35,141 nt of DNA from Gallionellaceae bacterium (GCA_008080515.1 VIKH01000006.1:1-35141), one strand, 5' to 3'. Shown: positions 8,142 through 16,479, numbered from the stretch's first letter. The notes: generated by a model not told the origin, from the sequence alone. Program-made: numbers and translations.

Positions 8142-9458
8142 ATGAAAATTCTGGTCATCGGCTCCGGCGGTCGCGAGCATGCACTGGCCTGGCGCCTGGC
8201 GCAGGGCGCACGCGCGCAGAAGGTTTATGTCGCGCCGGGCAATGCCGGCACGGCGCTGGAAGAAGGCGTGGAGAATGTCGCGCTGACCGCCATCCCCGAT
8301 TTGATCGAGTTCGTGCGGCGCGAAGCCATCCATCTCACCGTGGTCGGCCCGGAAGCGCCGCTGGCGGCGGGCATCGTGGATGCCTTCCGCGCCGCCGGGC
8401 TGAAAATTTTTGGCCCCACCCAAGCGGCGGCGCAGTTGGAATCTTCCAAGGATTTCGCCAAGGCCTTCATGGTGCGCCACAACATTCCCACCGCCGCTTA
8501 TGAAACTTTCAGCGATGCGGCGGCGGCGCGCGCCTATGTCAAAAAGTGCGGCGCGCCCATCGTGGTCAAGGCCGATGGCCTCGCTGCGGGCAAGGGCGTG
8601 GTGGTCGCCATGACCGAGCAGGAAGCCTGTGACGCCATAGACATGATGCTGTCCGATAACGGGCTGGGAGATGCCTGTCCTGAGCATAGTCGAAGGGCCG
8701 GTGCGCGGGTGGTGGTCGAGGAGTTTCTTGCGGGCGAGGAGGCCAGCTTTATCGTCATGGCGGACGGGAAGCATGTTCTGCCGCTGGCTACCAGCCAGGA
8801 TCACAAGCGGCTGCTGGACGGCGATAACGGCCCCAACACCGGGGGCATGGGCGCTTATTCGCCCGCGCCGGTGGTCACGCCGGAAATCCATGCGCGCGTG
8901 CTGCGCGAGGTTATCAACCCGGTGTTGCGCGGCATGGAAAAGGAAGGCCACCCCTACACCGGTTTCCTGTATGCCGGGTTGATGATCAGCGCGCAGAACA
9001 CCATCAAGGTGCTGGAGTTCAATTGCCGCATGGGCGATCCGGAAACCCAGCCCATCATGCTGCGATTGAAGAGCGATCTGCTGGCGCTGCTGGAACACGC
9101 CATCGCCGGGACGCTGGATAAAGTGGAGGCGGAATGGGATCGCCGCACCGCGCTCGGCGTGGTGATGGCGGCGGCTAACTACCCGGACGCACCGCGCAAG
9201 GGGGATGCCATCGAGGGGCTGCCAAAAAACCCGGAAGGTGCGCACGTATTCCATGCCGGAACAACCCTGCGGGACGGGAAAATTGTCACCAACGGCGGGC
9301 GGGTGCTGTGCGTCACCGCACTGGGCGACAGGGCGATCATGGCGCAGAAGCGGGCTTACGAAATTGCCGATACCATCCGTTTCGATGGTTGCCAGATGCG
9401 CCGCGACATCGGCTGGCGGGCGATAGAGCAGAAAAACCAGACCGGCAAGAATCTCTAA
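8142..9458 (+). CDS. purD: Phosphoribosylamine-glycine ligase (GARS), with an in-frame repeat insertion
   Basis: PurD joins glycine to phosphoribosylamine using ATP, the second step of purine synthesis. The 438-aa ATP-grasp enzyme has VIGSGGREHALAW at the N-terminus, KADGLAAGKGVVVA for ATP binding, EEFLAGEEASF, NTGGMGAYSPAPV and EFNCRMGDPETQ in the right order. It is slightly longer than typical. The excess is explained by eight residues, CPEHSRRA at about 179-186, in a segment where homologues run directly from ...GDA to GARVVVEEF. The 24 bp encoding them resemble a dispersed proteobacterial repeat and keep the frame open. All catalytic motifs are intact, so the enzyme is probably active. 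The ATG follows TATATAGGCTT with only a weak ribosome site. Confidence 0.96.
   Translation: MKILVIGSGGREHALAWRLAQGARAQKVYVAPGNAGTALEEGVENVALTAIPDLIEFVRREAIHLTVVGPEAPLAAGIVDAFRAAGLKIFGPTQAAAQLESSKDFAKAFMVRHNIPTAAYETFSDAAAARAYVKKCGAPIVVKADGLAAGKGVVVAMTEQEACDAIDMMLSDNGLGDACPEHSRRAGARVVVEEFLAGEEASFIVMADGKHVLPLATSQDHKRLLDGDNGPNTGGMGAYSPAPVVTPEIHARVLREVINPVLRGMEKEGHPYTGFLYAGLMISAQNTIKVLEFNCRMGDPETQPIMLRLKSDLLALLEHAIAGTLDKVEAEWDRRTALGVVMAAANYPDAPRKGDAIEGLPKNPEGAHVFHAGTTLRDGKIVTNGGRVLCVTALGDRAIMAQKRAYEIADTIRFDGCQMRRDIGWRAIEQKNQTGKNL
8673..8699 (+). repeat. Short dispersed-type repeat inserted in purD, with 3-bp flanking duplication
   Basis: Inside purD the core TGTCCTGAGCATAGTCGAAG (8676-8695) is bracketed by GCC on both sides (8673-8675 and 8697-8699). 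This fits insertion of about 21 bp plus a 3-bp target duplication, 24 bp in all, so the frame is kept. From memory, repeats of the form CCTGAGC...GTCGAAGG are scattered through many proteobacterial genomes. No second copy was found in this window by eye. Confidence 0.65.
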
Positions 9459-9482
9459 ACGGCTTCCCGGCCAGCGGCAACG

Positions 9483-9518
9483 GCGCGTAGCGCGCACCCC
9501 CCTTCAGTTGCTGGGGGT
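9483..9518. repeat. Two adjacent inverted repeats between purD and sixA
   Basis: GCGCG-TAG-CGCGC at 9483-9495 is followed immediately by ACCCCC at 9496-9501 pairing with GGGGGT at 9513-9518. No T-run follows, so neither is a standard intrinsic terminator. They may be transcript-end structures or repeat remnants after purD. Confidence 0.4.
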
Positions 9519-9578
9519 ATAGCGAAAACGGCAGCTACGGTATATCCTGACAACCGAAACGGTGACGGGATATTTTTC

Positions 9579-10031
9579 GTGGAACTCATACTGTGGCGTC
9601 ATGCTGAAGCCGAAGACGGCGCGCCAGACAACGCCCGGCAGCTTACCGCAAAGGGCGAAAAACAAGCCGCCAAAATGGCGGATTTTCTGCATGTGCGCCT
9701 GCCGCACGACGTGCGCATCCTGGTCAGTCCGGCGAAGCGCGCGCAACAGACGGCACAGGCACTCACCAAGCACTACATCACGGAACCCGGCATCGCGCCC
9801 GGCGCATCGCCCGAAACCATCCTGAAGGCGGCGGGCTGGCCCGATGGCGAGGGGTGCGTGCTGATCGTCGGGCACCAACCCGCATTGGGCGAGGTTGCCG
9901 CGCTGCTCATGACCGGCCAGCCGCATTACTGGAGCATAAAAAAGGGGGCGGTTTGGTGGTTTGCCTGCCGCGCATCCAAAGGCGGTTGCCAGGTCGGCCT
10001 GCGCCTCGTCATCACGCCGGATTTTTTGTAA
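9579..10031 (+). CDS. sixA: SixA-type histidine phosphatase
   Basis: A small 150-aa member of the histidine phosphatase (phosphoglycerate mutase-like) superfamily, matching the length of SixA phosphohistidine phosphatases. The catalytic RHA motif is at residues 7-9 (ILWRHAEAED). SPAKRAQQTA at about 50-59 and VGHQPALGEVA, carrying the second catalytic histidine, complete the signature. SixA removes phosphate from phosphohistidine of signalling or PTS-type proteins; the partner here is unknown. The start is a GTG at 9579, chosen because the conserved beta strand begins at once. The PPK2 gene follows after 20 nt, so the two are probably co-transcribed. The symbol is assigned by family resemblance only. 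Confidence 0.82.
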   Translation: MELILWRHAEAEDGAPDNARQLTAKGEKQAAKMADFLHVRLPHDVRILVSPAKRAQQTAQALTKHYITEPGIAPGASPETILKAAGWPDGEGCVLIVGHQPALGEVAALLMTGQPHYWSIKKGAVWWFACRASKGGCQVGLRLVITPDFL

Positions 10032-10051
10032 CGCTCGTCAAGGAGACCAGC

Positions 10052-11548
10052 ATGTTTGAATCTGCGGAACTCGGACATAAAATTGATAAGGCTACTTATG
10101 AGGCGGAGGTGCCGAAATTGCGCGAGGCTTTGCTGGATGCGCAGTTCGATCTGGCGCAAAACGCCAGATTTCCCGTCATTATCCTGATCGGCGGCGTGGA
10201 TGGCGCGGGGCGCGGCGAAACTGTCAACCTGCTCAACGAGTGGATGGATCCGCGTTATATCCAGACCCACGGCATGGGCGAACCATCCGACGAAGAGTTG
10301 GATCGCCCGATGATGTGGCGCTTCTGGCGTTCCTTGCCACCCAAGGGCAAGATCGGCGTTTTTCTCGGCTCTTGGTACACCTGGCCGATTCTCAACCGCG
10401 TACATGGCTTGAGCAAGGTCGCCGATCTGGATCAAAGCCTGGAACGTGCCAAAAGGCTGGAAAAGATGCTGACCGACGAGGGGGCGCTGATTATCAAATT
10501 CTGGCTGCACCTGTCGAGGGACAAGCAGAAAGCACGGCTCAAGACGCTAGAGAAAGACCCCAAAACACGCTGGCGCGTCACCAAGCGTGACTGGGATCAC
10601 TACAAACTTTATGACAAGTTTCAGACGGTACACGAAAGCGTGATCCGCCACACCAGCACCGCAGAGGCACCGTGGACCATCGTCGAGGGCGAGGATGCGC
10701 GCTACCGCAGCCTGACGGTGGGCAAGGTAATCCTCGAAACTGTCCGCAGGCGTCTCGATGCGTCCAAAACTAAAATACCCAAAGTGAATGCGCCCCCCCT
10801 GCTACCTTCGATAGACAACCTGCACATCCTGAAAACCCTGAAGCTTGGCCAGAAAATGGAAAAGAAAAAGTTTCAGGCCGAACTGGAAAAATATCAGGGC
10901 AAACTGGCGATGCTTACGCGCGACCCGAAATTTAAATACATAACTGTGCTCGCGGTGTTCGAGGGCAACGACGCGGCGGGGAAAGGCGGCAGCATCCGCC
11001 GCGTTACCAGTGCGGTGGATGCGAGGCAGTACCAGATTGTCCCGATCGCCGCTCCGACCGAAGAGGAGCGCGCCCAGCCCTATCTGTGGCGGTTCTGGCG
11101 TCACATTCCGCGCAAGGGGCGCCTGACGATTTTTGATCGCTCCTGGTATGGGCGCGTGCTGGTGGAGCGCGTGGAAGGTTTCTGCGACAGCTCGGACTGG
11201 ATGCGTGCCTACGGCGAGATCAACGATTTCGAGGCGCAGCTGGCAAGGCACAATATCGTGCTGGCCAAGTTCTGGCTGACCATCAGCAAGGACGAGCAGC
11301 TCAAGCGTTTCAACGAGCGCAAGAAAATCGGCTTCAAGCGTTTCAAGATCACCGAGGAAGACTGGCGCAACCGGAAGAAATGGGATCAGTACGAGCAGGC
11401 GATCTGCGATATGGTGGATCGCACCAGCACGGAAATAGCCCCGTGGACACTGGTGGAGGCAAACGACAAAAATTTTGCGCGCATCAAGATACTGAAGACG
11501 CTATGCCAGCGCATCGAGGAGGCGATGCAGAAAAGGGGCCGTTATTAA
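10052..11548 (+). CDS. pap: Two-domain PPK2: polyphosphate:AMP phosphotransferase
   Basis: The 498-aa protein is a tandem PPK2 fusion, the architecture of class II PPK2 enzymes that phosphorylate AMP to ADP with polyphosphate. The C-terminal copy has an intact P-loop, EGNDAAGKG at about 304-312, and lid/Walker B DRSWYGRVLVERV at about 362-374. The N-terminal copy is degenerate: GGVDGAGRGE at about 47-56 and GSWYTWPILNRV replace these, lacking the P-loop Lys and the DR pair. Catalysis therefore probably lies in the C-terminal half, as in characterised PAP enzymes. The ATG at 10052 follows a strong AAGGAG at 10040-10045. The frame is open further upstream but overlaps sixA. The role would be salvaging AMP and tapping polyphosphate stores in the cytoplasm. 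Confidence 0.92.
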   Translation: MFESAELGHKIDKATYEAEVPKLREALLDAQFDLAQNARFPVIILIGGVDGAGRGETVNLLNEWMDPRYIQTHGMGEPSDEELDRPMMWRFWRSLPPKGKIGVFLGSWYTWPILNRVHGLSKVADLDQSLERAKRLEKMLTDEGALIIKFWLHLSRDKQKARLKTLEKDPKTRWRVTKRDWDHYKLYDKFQTVHESVIRHTSTAEAPWTIVEGEDARYRSLTVGKVILETVRRRLDASKTKIPKVNAPPLLPSIDNLHILKTLKLGQKMEKKKFQAELEKYQGKLAMLTRDPKFKYITVLAVFEGNDAAGKGGSIRRVTSAVDARQYQIVPIAAPTEEERAQPYLWRFWRHIPRKGRLTIFDRSWYGRVLVERVEGFCDSSDWMRAYGEINDFEAQLARHNIVLAKFWLTISKDEQLKRFNERKKIGFKRFKITEEDWRNRKKWDQYEQAICDMVDRTSTEIAPWTLVEANDKNFARIKILKTLCQRIEEAMQKRGRY

Positions 11549-11653
11549 ACGGCAGGGCGGTACCGGTGCTGAAATTTCTTGTGCCGCAAACCGGACATAG
11601 GGGATTCACTGAGGAATTCATAATTGGCGACAACCGCTGAAACCCGCCACCCC

Positions 11654-11842
11654 GTCATTCCGGCGCAGGCCGGAATCCAGACAATTTTAAAAGCCCACGT
11701 AGTGGGACAACACCTACAATGCGGTTTTGCCCGCTACGCGGAGTTATCTTGCAAGCTGGATTCCGGCCTGATGGAACTACTAGCCATTCGACTAAGCTGG
11801 CATACAACGCCAGCCAAGTCGCTGGTTATGCGCCGGAATGAC
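11654..11842. repeat. Inverted-repeat element with 27-bp arms, right arm interrupted by a second palindromic insert
   Basis: This lies in the only gene-free stretch over 300 bp (11549-11945). The left arm is 11654-11680, starting GTCATTCCGGCG and itself folding (ATTCCGG/CCGGAAT). Its reverse complement occurs downstream as 11756-11770 plus 11831-11842, split by about 60 bp (11771-11830). That insert folds through CGACT-x2-GCTGGC at 11790-11802 and GCCAGC-x2-AGTCG at 11810-11822. The body between the arms holds small hairpins (CCCAC/GTGGG near 11704, CCGC/GCGG near 11731). The arms match a class of intergenic repeats common in proteobacteria (GTCATTCC...GGAATCCAG), recalled rather than searched. 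No coding potential is evident. 11549-11653 and 11843-11930 show nothing convincing. Confidence 0.7.
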
Positions 11843-11945
11843 GGCAACTGTATATGTATGTGTCATGAATTACGGAAAGACCAAGAAGTGAAAACGACGC
11901 TGACGTTGGGTGTTCGCCGGCAAAAGCTCCAGCGCGGGAGGCGGC

Positions 11946-13871
11946 ATGGCTAAACTGAATTCGCGCACCCTGCTGGTCGTGCTGCACGATATGTGTGCGG
12001 CGGCGGCGGCATGGAGCCTCGCTTACCTGTTGCGCTTCAACTTTGACTTGCCGGAAAGCTTTGCCGCCGAGCTGCGGCAAACTTTGGTGTGGGTGGCGCC
12101 TCTACAGATGGCGATTTTCTGGCAGTTTGGCCTGTATCGGGGCGTTTGGCGCTATGCCAGCACCGCCGATCTGCGCCGCATCGTGCTGGCAGTGATGTTC
12201 TCGGCGGCCTCTGTTTCCATGCTGTTCTGGATGTTGCGCCTCGGCCTGATAATCCCGCGCTCGGTGCTGGTCATAGACCCGCTGCTGCTGATCCTGATGA
12301 TGGGCGGCAGCCGTTTTGCCTACCGCATGCTGAAGGAGCAAAAGCTGTATGGCCCCATAAAAATGCGCGGCGAGCCGGTGCTGGTGCTTGGCGCGGGGGA
12401 TGCGGCGGCAAGCCTGGCAAATGAGCTCGCCAAAAGCCGCGAATGGCGGCTGGTCGGATTTCTTGAAGACAATGCCGGCCGTCAGGGGCGCACCCTGAAT
12501 GGTGTTCGGGTGCTGGGCGGCCTCGAGAGCCTGTCGGAATGGGCCGGTCGCTTCGGCGTGGCACATGCGATTATCGCCATGCCGTCCAGTTCGCACCAGC
12601 AGCGCAAGCGGGCGATTCAGCTATGCAACGCGGCGAAGGTCAAGGCGCTGACCGTACCTTCCTTCGATGATCTGTTGAGCGGGCGCATCGCCATTTCGCA
12701 GTTGCGCGCCGTGGAACTGGACGACCTGCTGGGCCGCGATCCGGTATCGCTGGACGGGGAAGGGCTGCAAGAGCTGCTGGGCGGCAGGGCCGTGCTGGTG
12801 ACCGGTGCGGGTGGATCCATCGGTTCCGAGCTGTGCCGCCAGATCGCCCGTTTTAAACCGGGCGTACTGTTGCTGTACGAGCAGAACGAATTTGCGCTCT
12901 ATACCATCGAGCAGGAGCTGCGCGCGAGCTGTGACGGCCTTTACTGCGAGTTTCTGATTGGTGACGTGCGCGACGAGTCGCGGCTGGACGAGGTGATGGG
13001 AAAATATCGCCCAGCCGTGGTGTTCCATGCGGCTGCTTACAAGCATGTACCGCTCATGGAACAGCGCAACGCCTGGCAGGCGGTGCGCAACAACGTGCTG
13101 GGTACCTGGTGCGTGGCGCAGGCCGCACAGCGGCACGGCGCCGCAAAATTTGTGCTGATCTCCACCGATAAAGCGGTGAATCCGACCAACGTGATGGGGG
13201 CGAGCAAGCGGCTGGCAGAAATGGTGTGCCAGGCATTGCAAGGCCAGCACTCGCTGTCGCTGGTCGGAGAGAAAAGGGAAGTGGGGACCAGATTTGTCAT
13301 CGTGCGCTTCGGCAACGTGTTGGGCAGCACCGGCAGCGTGATCCCCAAATTCCGCGAACAGATCGCCAGGGGCGGGCCGGTCACCGTGACCCACCCGGAT
13401 ATCACGCGCTACTTCATGTCCATCCCGGAAGCCGCGCAACTGGTGTTGCAGGCCGGACTGATGGGCAAGGGCGGAGAAATTTTTGTGCTCGACATGGGTG
13501 AGCCGGTGAGAATTGCGGACCTGGCAAAAGATCTGATCCGGCTTTCCGGTATGCATGAGGATGAAATCAAAATCGAATTCACCGGCCTGCGCCCCGGCGA
13601 GAAGCTATACGAAGAATTGCTTGCCGACAACGAGCATACCTTGTCCACCCCGCACCCCAAACTGCGCATCGCGCGCGCGCGCGCGGTGGATACCGCATGG
13701 CTGGAAACCTTGCTGGCATGGGCCGGCTCGCGCACCGTCCAGAGCGATATGGAAGTGAAGCACGCCCTGGAAAAATGGGTGCCGGAATATGCGCTGGACA
13801 CCAAGTCTTGCGGAGAGGCTCCTTGGCTGCTCGACAGCCAGGCGAGCTCCGGGCTGGCACGCAAACCATGA
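11946..13871 (+). CDS. WbpM/FlaA1-type membrane nucleotide-sugar 4,6-dehydratase
   Basis: This is a 641-aa polysaccharide biosynthesis protein of the CapD/WbpM/PglF family, which converts UDP-GlcNAc to a 4-keto-6-deoxy sugar. About four membrane helices occupy residues 8-125. A Rossmann-like region with VLVLGAGDAA at about 145-154 follows, then the catalytic SDR domain with VLVTGAGGSIGSEL at about 283-296, ISTDKAVNPTNVMGASKR at about 405-422 and RFGNVLGSTGSVIPKF. Met at the position of the usual catalytic Tyr (M417, K421) is the hallmark of this family. I chose the ATG at 11946 because GGGAG lies just upstream and the first helix begins soon after. Its stop overlaps the start of the broken GT gene (ATGA). 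It opens the glycan cluster. Confidence 0.92.
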   Translation: MAKLNSRTLLVVLHDMCAAAAAWSLAYLLRFNFDLPESFAAELRQTLVWVAPLQMAIFWQFGLYRGVWRYASTADLRRIVLAVMFSAASVSMLFWMLRLGLIIPRSVLVIDPLLLILMMGGSRFAYRMLKEQKLYGPIKMRGEPVLVLGAGDAAASLANELAKSREWRLVGFLEDNAGRQGRTLNGVRVLGGLESLSEWAGRFGVAHAIIAMPSSSHQQRKRAIQLCNAAKVKALTVPSFDDLLSGRIAISQLRAVELDDLLGRDPVSLDGEGLQELLGGRAVLVTGAGGSIGSELCRQIARFKPGVLLLYEQNEFALYTIEQELRASCDGLYCEFLIGDVRDESRLDEVMGKYRPAVVFHAAAYKHVPLMEQRNAWQAVRNNVLGTWCVAQAAQRHGAAKFVLISTDKAVNPTNVMGASKRLAEMVCQALQGQHSLSLVGEKREVGTRFVIVRFGNVLGSTGSVIPKFREQIARGGPVTVTHPDITRYFMSIPEAAQLVLQAGLMGKGGEIFVLDMGEPVRIADLAKDLIRLSGMHEDEIKIEFTGLRPGEKLYEELLADNEHTLSTPHPKLRIARARAVDTAWLETLLAWAGSRTVQSDMEVKHALEKWVPEYALDTKSCGEAPWLLDSQASSGLARKP

Positions 13872-14502
13872 AAGGTGCGGGCGGCCTTTCCGTCATCCTC
13901 ATCACCAAAAACGAATCGCACAACATCCGTGCCTGCCTTCAATCGGTGGCTTGGGCGGATGAAATTATCGTGGTGGATTCCGGCAGTACGGACGACACGG
14001 TTGCGGTGGCGCACGAATTTACCCCGCATGTTTACCTGCATGACTGGCCGGGTTTCGGTGCGCAAAAAAATCGCGCTCGCAATTTTGCGGGCAGTTTGTC
14101 CGGCATTCTGGCTGGTATCCCGATTATGTGCTGAGGTTGTTCAAGAGGGGTAAAGGGCATTTTTCTGATGACCTGGTCCACGAGAGCGTGAAACTGCAAG
14201 GGGCGGCGGGGCGGCTATCCAGCCCGTTGCTGCATTACAGCTACATGAGCGAGGCGGACGTACACCGCAAGGTCGAGCAATATGCCGCTGCTGCTGCCAT
14301 GCAGATGCGCAAGAGCGGTCGGGTGGTCACGCGGGCAGACGCTCCCGTGCGCGCGGGGTGGGCCTTCTTCAGAACCTATTTCCTGCGGTTGGGATTTCTG
14401 GATGGCTCCGCCGGTGTCGGGATTGCCCGCATGAATGCCAGAACGACCTACCTGAAGTATAAAAAACTGAAGACGCTGCAATCAACCCAGCCTGCGCTTT
14501 AG
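13868..14502 (+). pseudogene. WaaE/KdtX-like family 2 glycosyltransferase, internally deleted and frameshifted
   Basis: The first part (13868-14134) reads LSVILITKNESHNIRACLQS, then WADEIIVVDSGSTDDT and DWPGFGAQKNRA, the N-terminus of LPS-core GT2 enzymes. It then runs into a stop. From about 14085 a different frame continues FCGQFVRHSGWYPDYVLRLF and on to the family C-terminus, ending at 14502. Homologues have about 70-80 residues between KNRA and the WYPDY motif, including the DADE metal-binding motif; here only about a dozen codons remain. The gene therefore carries an out-of-frame internal deletion that removes the catalytic aspartates and should be inactive. An assembly collapse cannot be excluded. 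The start overlaps the stop of the dehydratase gene. Confidence 0.85.
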
Positions 14503-15321
14503 CGAACTGCGCATTACTTGCCAGCGGTAGCTTGGAGAATCTTCCGGTTCCGGCAAACTCGTTTGGGTTGCCGGTTGCCCGCGACGCAGGCAATAGCGGT
14601 CAAATACGGATTGCCTGATTCCCCACTTGTGCAGAAATTGTTTTCCCCCGTCATTCTTCTTCACCTTGCCGGTTGATTTTGACTGGAAGTGGTAAACCAG
14701 CGAATTGCCCACCCCGATAAACACCCTGCAACCGGCGCTCCACAGTTTCATCGAGAAATCGTTGTCGCTGCTCATGCCCGGCGAAAACTCGCTGCTATAG
14801 CCGCCTATCCTGAACCACCATTTTCTGTGTACCAGCGTCGGCGGCCAGGTGGCTCCGTACCAATCGGGTTTGTGGTGTGCCGGAAGGTCGGACAACAAAC
14901 GGGGCTCGGCAAAATCGGCGGGGCTGCGCCCGTAGTCTTTTACGATCACGCACGGGTTGCCGGTGTCTCTGGGTTCGATCATGGTGCCGGAAAGCATGAA
15001 AAAATCCGTATCCAGCTTTTTCAGTTTTTCTGCCAGGGCGGCATCCCATCCGGGGCAGCAGTACATATCGTCGTTCAGATAGAGGATGTAGTCATGCCGG
15101 GCCAGCATCGCCGCCTCGTTCACCGCCAGGCAGATGCCGACGTTCTGCGGCGTATGGGTGTGATCCAGCCCTTGCGCCCGCACCCACTCCAATGATCCGT
15201 CGCCGCCATCGTTGACGTGAACAATTATCTGGTGAGCAAAGCTCGAGTTCTCGCGGATACTGCGCACGCAGAGTTTGAGCAATTCGAGGTTGTTCCAAGT
15301 GGGCAATAGTATCGAGAACAT
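14482..15321 (-). CDS. Family 2 glycosyltransferase
   Basis: The 279-aa protein has a GT-A fold: FSILLPTWNNLELLKLCVRS at the start, VHVNDGGDGS, then the nucleotide-sugar/metal site ILYLNDDMY at about 79-87. GGYSSEFSPGMSSDNDFSM near 190-210 is the acceptor/catalytic loop. It would add one sugar to the surface glycan; donor and acceptor are unknown. I chose the ATG at 15321 because the canonical beta strand begins at residue 2 and this avoids overlap with the upstream methyltransferase stop at 15341. It forms a minus-strand pair with that gene inside a plus-strand cluster. Its last 21 bp overlap the 3' end of the convergent broken GT gene. Confidence 0.87.
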   Translation of the reverse strand: MFSILLPTWNNLELLKLCVRSIRENSSFAHQIIVHVNDGGDGSLEWVRAQGLDHTHTPQNVGICLAVNEAAMLARHDYILYLNDDMYCCPGWDAALAEKLKKLDTDFFMLSGTMIEPRDTGNPCVIVKDYGRSPADFAEPRLLSDLPAHHKPDWYGATWPPTLVHRKWWFRIGGYSSEFSPGMSSDNDFSMKLWSAGCRVFIGVGNSLVYHFQSKSTGKVKKNDGGKQFLHKWGIRQSVFDRYCLRRGQPATQTSLPEPEDSPSYRWQVMRSSLKRRLG

Positions 15322-15340
15322 TTTGGCGGCGGGTCGCTGG

Positions 15341-16342
15341 TCAGAGTGTAGGGTGTAATGGTCTGGAAGCGCGAGCAAGCAGATTCTGTCCGGTGCACGG
15401 GTTGGTTATTTGTGCTTTGAACTCCGATAACTCCTTCCAGTATGACCAGAAAACAAGCCACAGCTTGAAGATAACAGAAGCCGCGCCGTCCTTGCTCGTC
15501 TGGTTGATTCTGCTAACCCGATAGACTATCGCCGCACCGGCAGCGGAGGCGCGGGCCTCATCGAGATCGAATCCCGCCTTGCGCAGCAATGCCGCAAGCG
15601 TCTTGATCGAAAACAGACGCAAATGCCTAGGCAGCTCCCAGCCCCGCCAGTGTGGCCCGAACAGCCTGGCTCCCATGCTTTCGGCGTTGGGGGTCACCAC
15701 GATCAGCCTGCCTCCCGGTTTCAGCAGACGCAGACATTCCCGGAGCGTTCTTTCCGGGTCGGCCAACTGTTCGATAACATGGCTTAAAGTAATAGCGTCA
15801 AAACTTCTGTCGGGCAGGCGGTTTTCCACCAGATCGCCGGTATATGTTTTCATGCCGAAGCGCGAAGCAATGCAGTTGCTTGCATTCGCGTCAAAATCTA
15901 TCCCTTCCACTTCCCATCCCGGCCGCTTCATCCGCTTCATGAATCTTCCGCCGCCGCAACCGACATCAAGAAGCCTGCCGGCGGGTGCGCCTTTCAATGT
16001 CATGAATTTTATGTTGTCGGCTTCGGCCCACAATCCATTGCCGATCCATACCGGGAAAAACAGGGTTCTGGCAAGGCGGTTGGCAAAGCTGAGGGTAAGT
16101 TTTTCAGCCCTGTTGGAGTGGTCGCGTGTATGGGTGTGATAGGAGGTGTAAGCCTTCCAGAGCTCTGTTTCGAGGGGGGCGGGATCCAGCCAGATTAGCC
16201 CGCAGTTTTTGTTGGGGCATTTCCTGAACATCCATTCGCCGGGAATGACCTTATCCGGGTCCGTTACGTTTGTTTGAAGGGGTAAGCCCTCTGAACCGCA
16301 AGCGGAACACCTCGGAGTGGGTGATGTTATTATATTGCCCAT
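15341..16342 (-). CDS. Class I SAM-dependent methyltransferase with N-terminal zinc-ribbon-like motif
   Basis: The 333-aa protein begins with paired cysteines, CSACGSEG at about 12-19 and CPNKNCGLIW at about 42-51, likely a small zinc ribbon. The SAM-binding motif I is LLDVGCGGGRF, with acidic motif GIDFDANA, then ITLSHVIEQLADPERTL and LLKPGGRLIVVTPN, typical of Methyltransf_11 enzymes in polysaccharide clusters. A C-terminal hydrophobic stretch (VIFKLWLVFWSYW) may touch the membrane. I chose the ATG at 16342 rather than one at 16429 because the protein then begins shortly before the first Cys pair. It probably methylates a sugar or lipid-linked glycan; the target is unknown. It is divergent from the GT9 gene at 16480, with 137 bp between and no convincing promoter found. 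Confidence 0.86.
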   Translation of the reverse strand: MGNIITSPTPRCSACGSEGLPLQTNVTDPDKVIPGEWMFRKCPNKNCGLIWLDPAPLETELWKAYTSYHTHTRDHSNRAEKLTLSFANRLARTLFFPVWIGNGLWAEADNIKFMTLKGAPAGRLLDVGCGGGRFMKRMKRPGWEVEGIDFDANASNCIASRFGMKTYTGDLVENRLPDRSFDAITLSHVIEQLADPERTLRECLRLLKPGGRLIVVTPNAESMGARLFGPHWRGWELPRHLRLFSIKTLAALLRKAGFDLDEARASAAGAAIVYRVSRINQTSKDGAASVIFKLWLVFWSYWKELSEFKAQITNPCTGQNLLARASRPLHPTL

Positions 16343-16479
16343 CGGTTTCTTGTCGGTGTTCCCTGTGGGCCGCGCGCGAGTTTGACCTTGACCGTTTTTA
16401 GTATGACCCAAGCGCCAGGCAGCTGGCAACTAATCTTTCTGCATAAAATCCCTCGTCATTTCGAAAGAGCTGAATAATT

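Noticed and set aside
8082-9497. A 471-codon minus-strand open frame opposite purD
   Set aside because: It is a reverse-frame shadow of purD; the plus-strand protein has all PurD motifs and the antisense product resembles nothing.
9496-9518. Hairpin after purD as an intrinsic terminator
   Set aside because: The stem ACCCCC/GGGGGT has a 11-nt loop and no T-run afterwards; kept only as an inverted repeat.
11624-11953. Plus-strand 109-codon frame through the repeat region
   Set aside because: It is composed of repeat arms and spacer sequence, with no ribosome site or recognisable product.
13868-14502. Programmed ribosomal frameshift as an explanation for the two-frame glycosyltransferase
   Set aside because: The two halves do not abut: about 70 or more family residues are missing at the junction, so a frameshift alone would not restore a normal protein.
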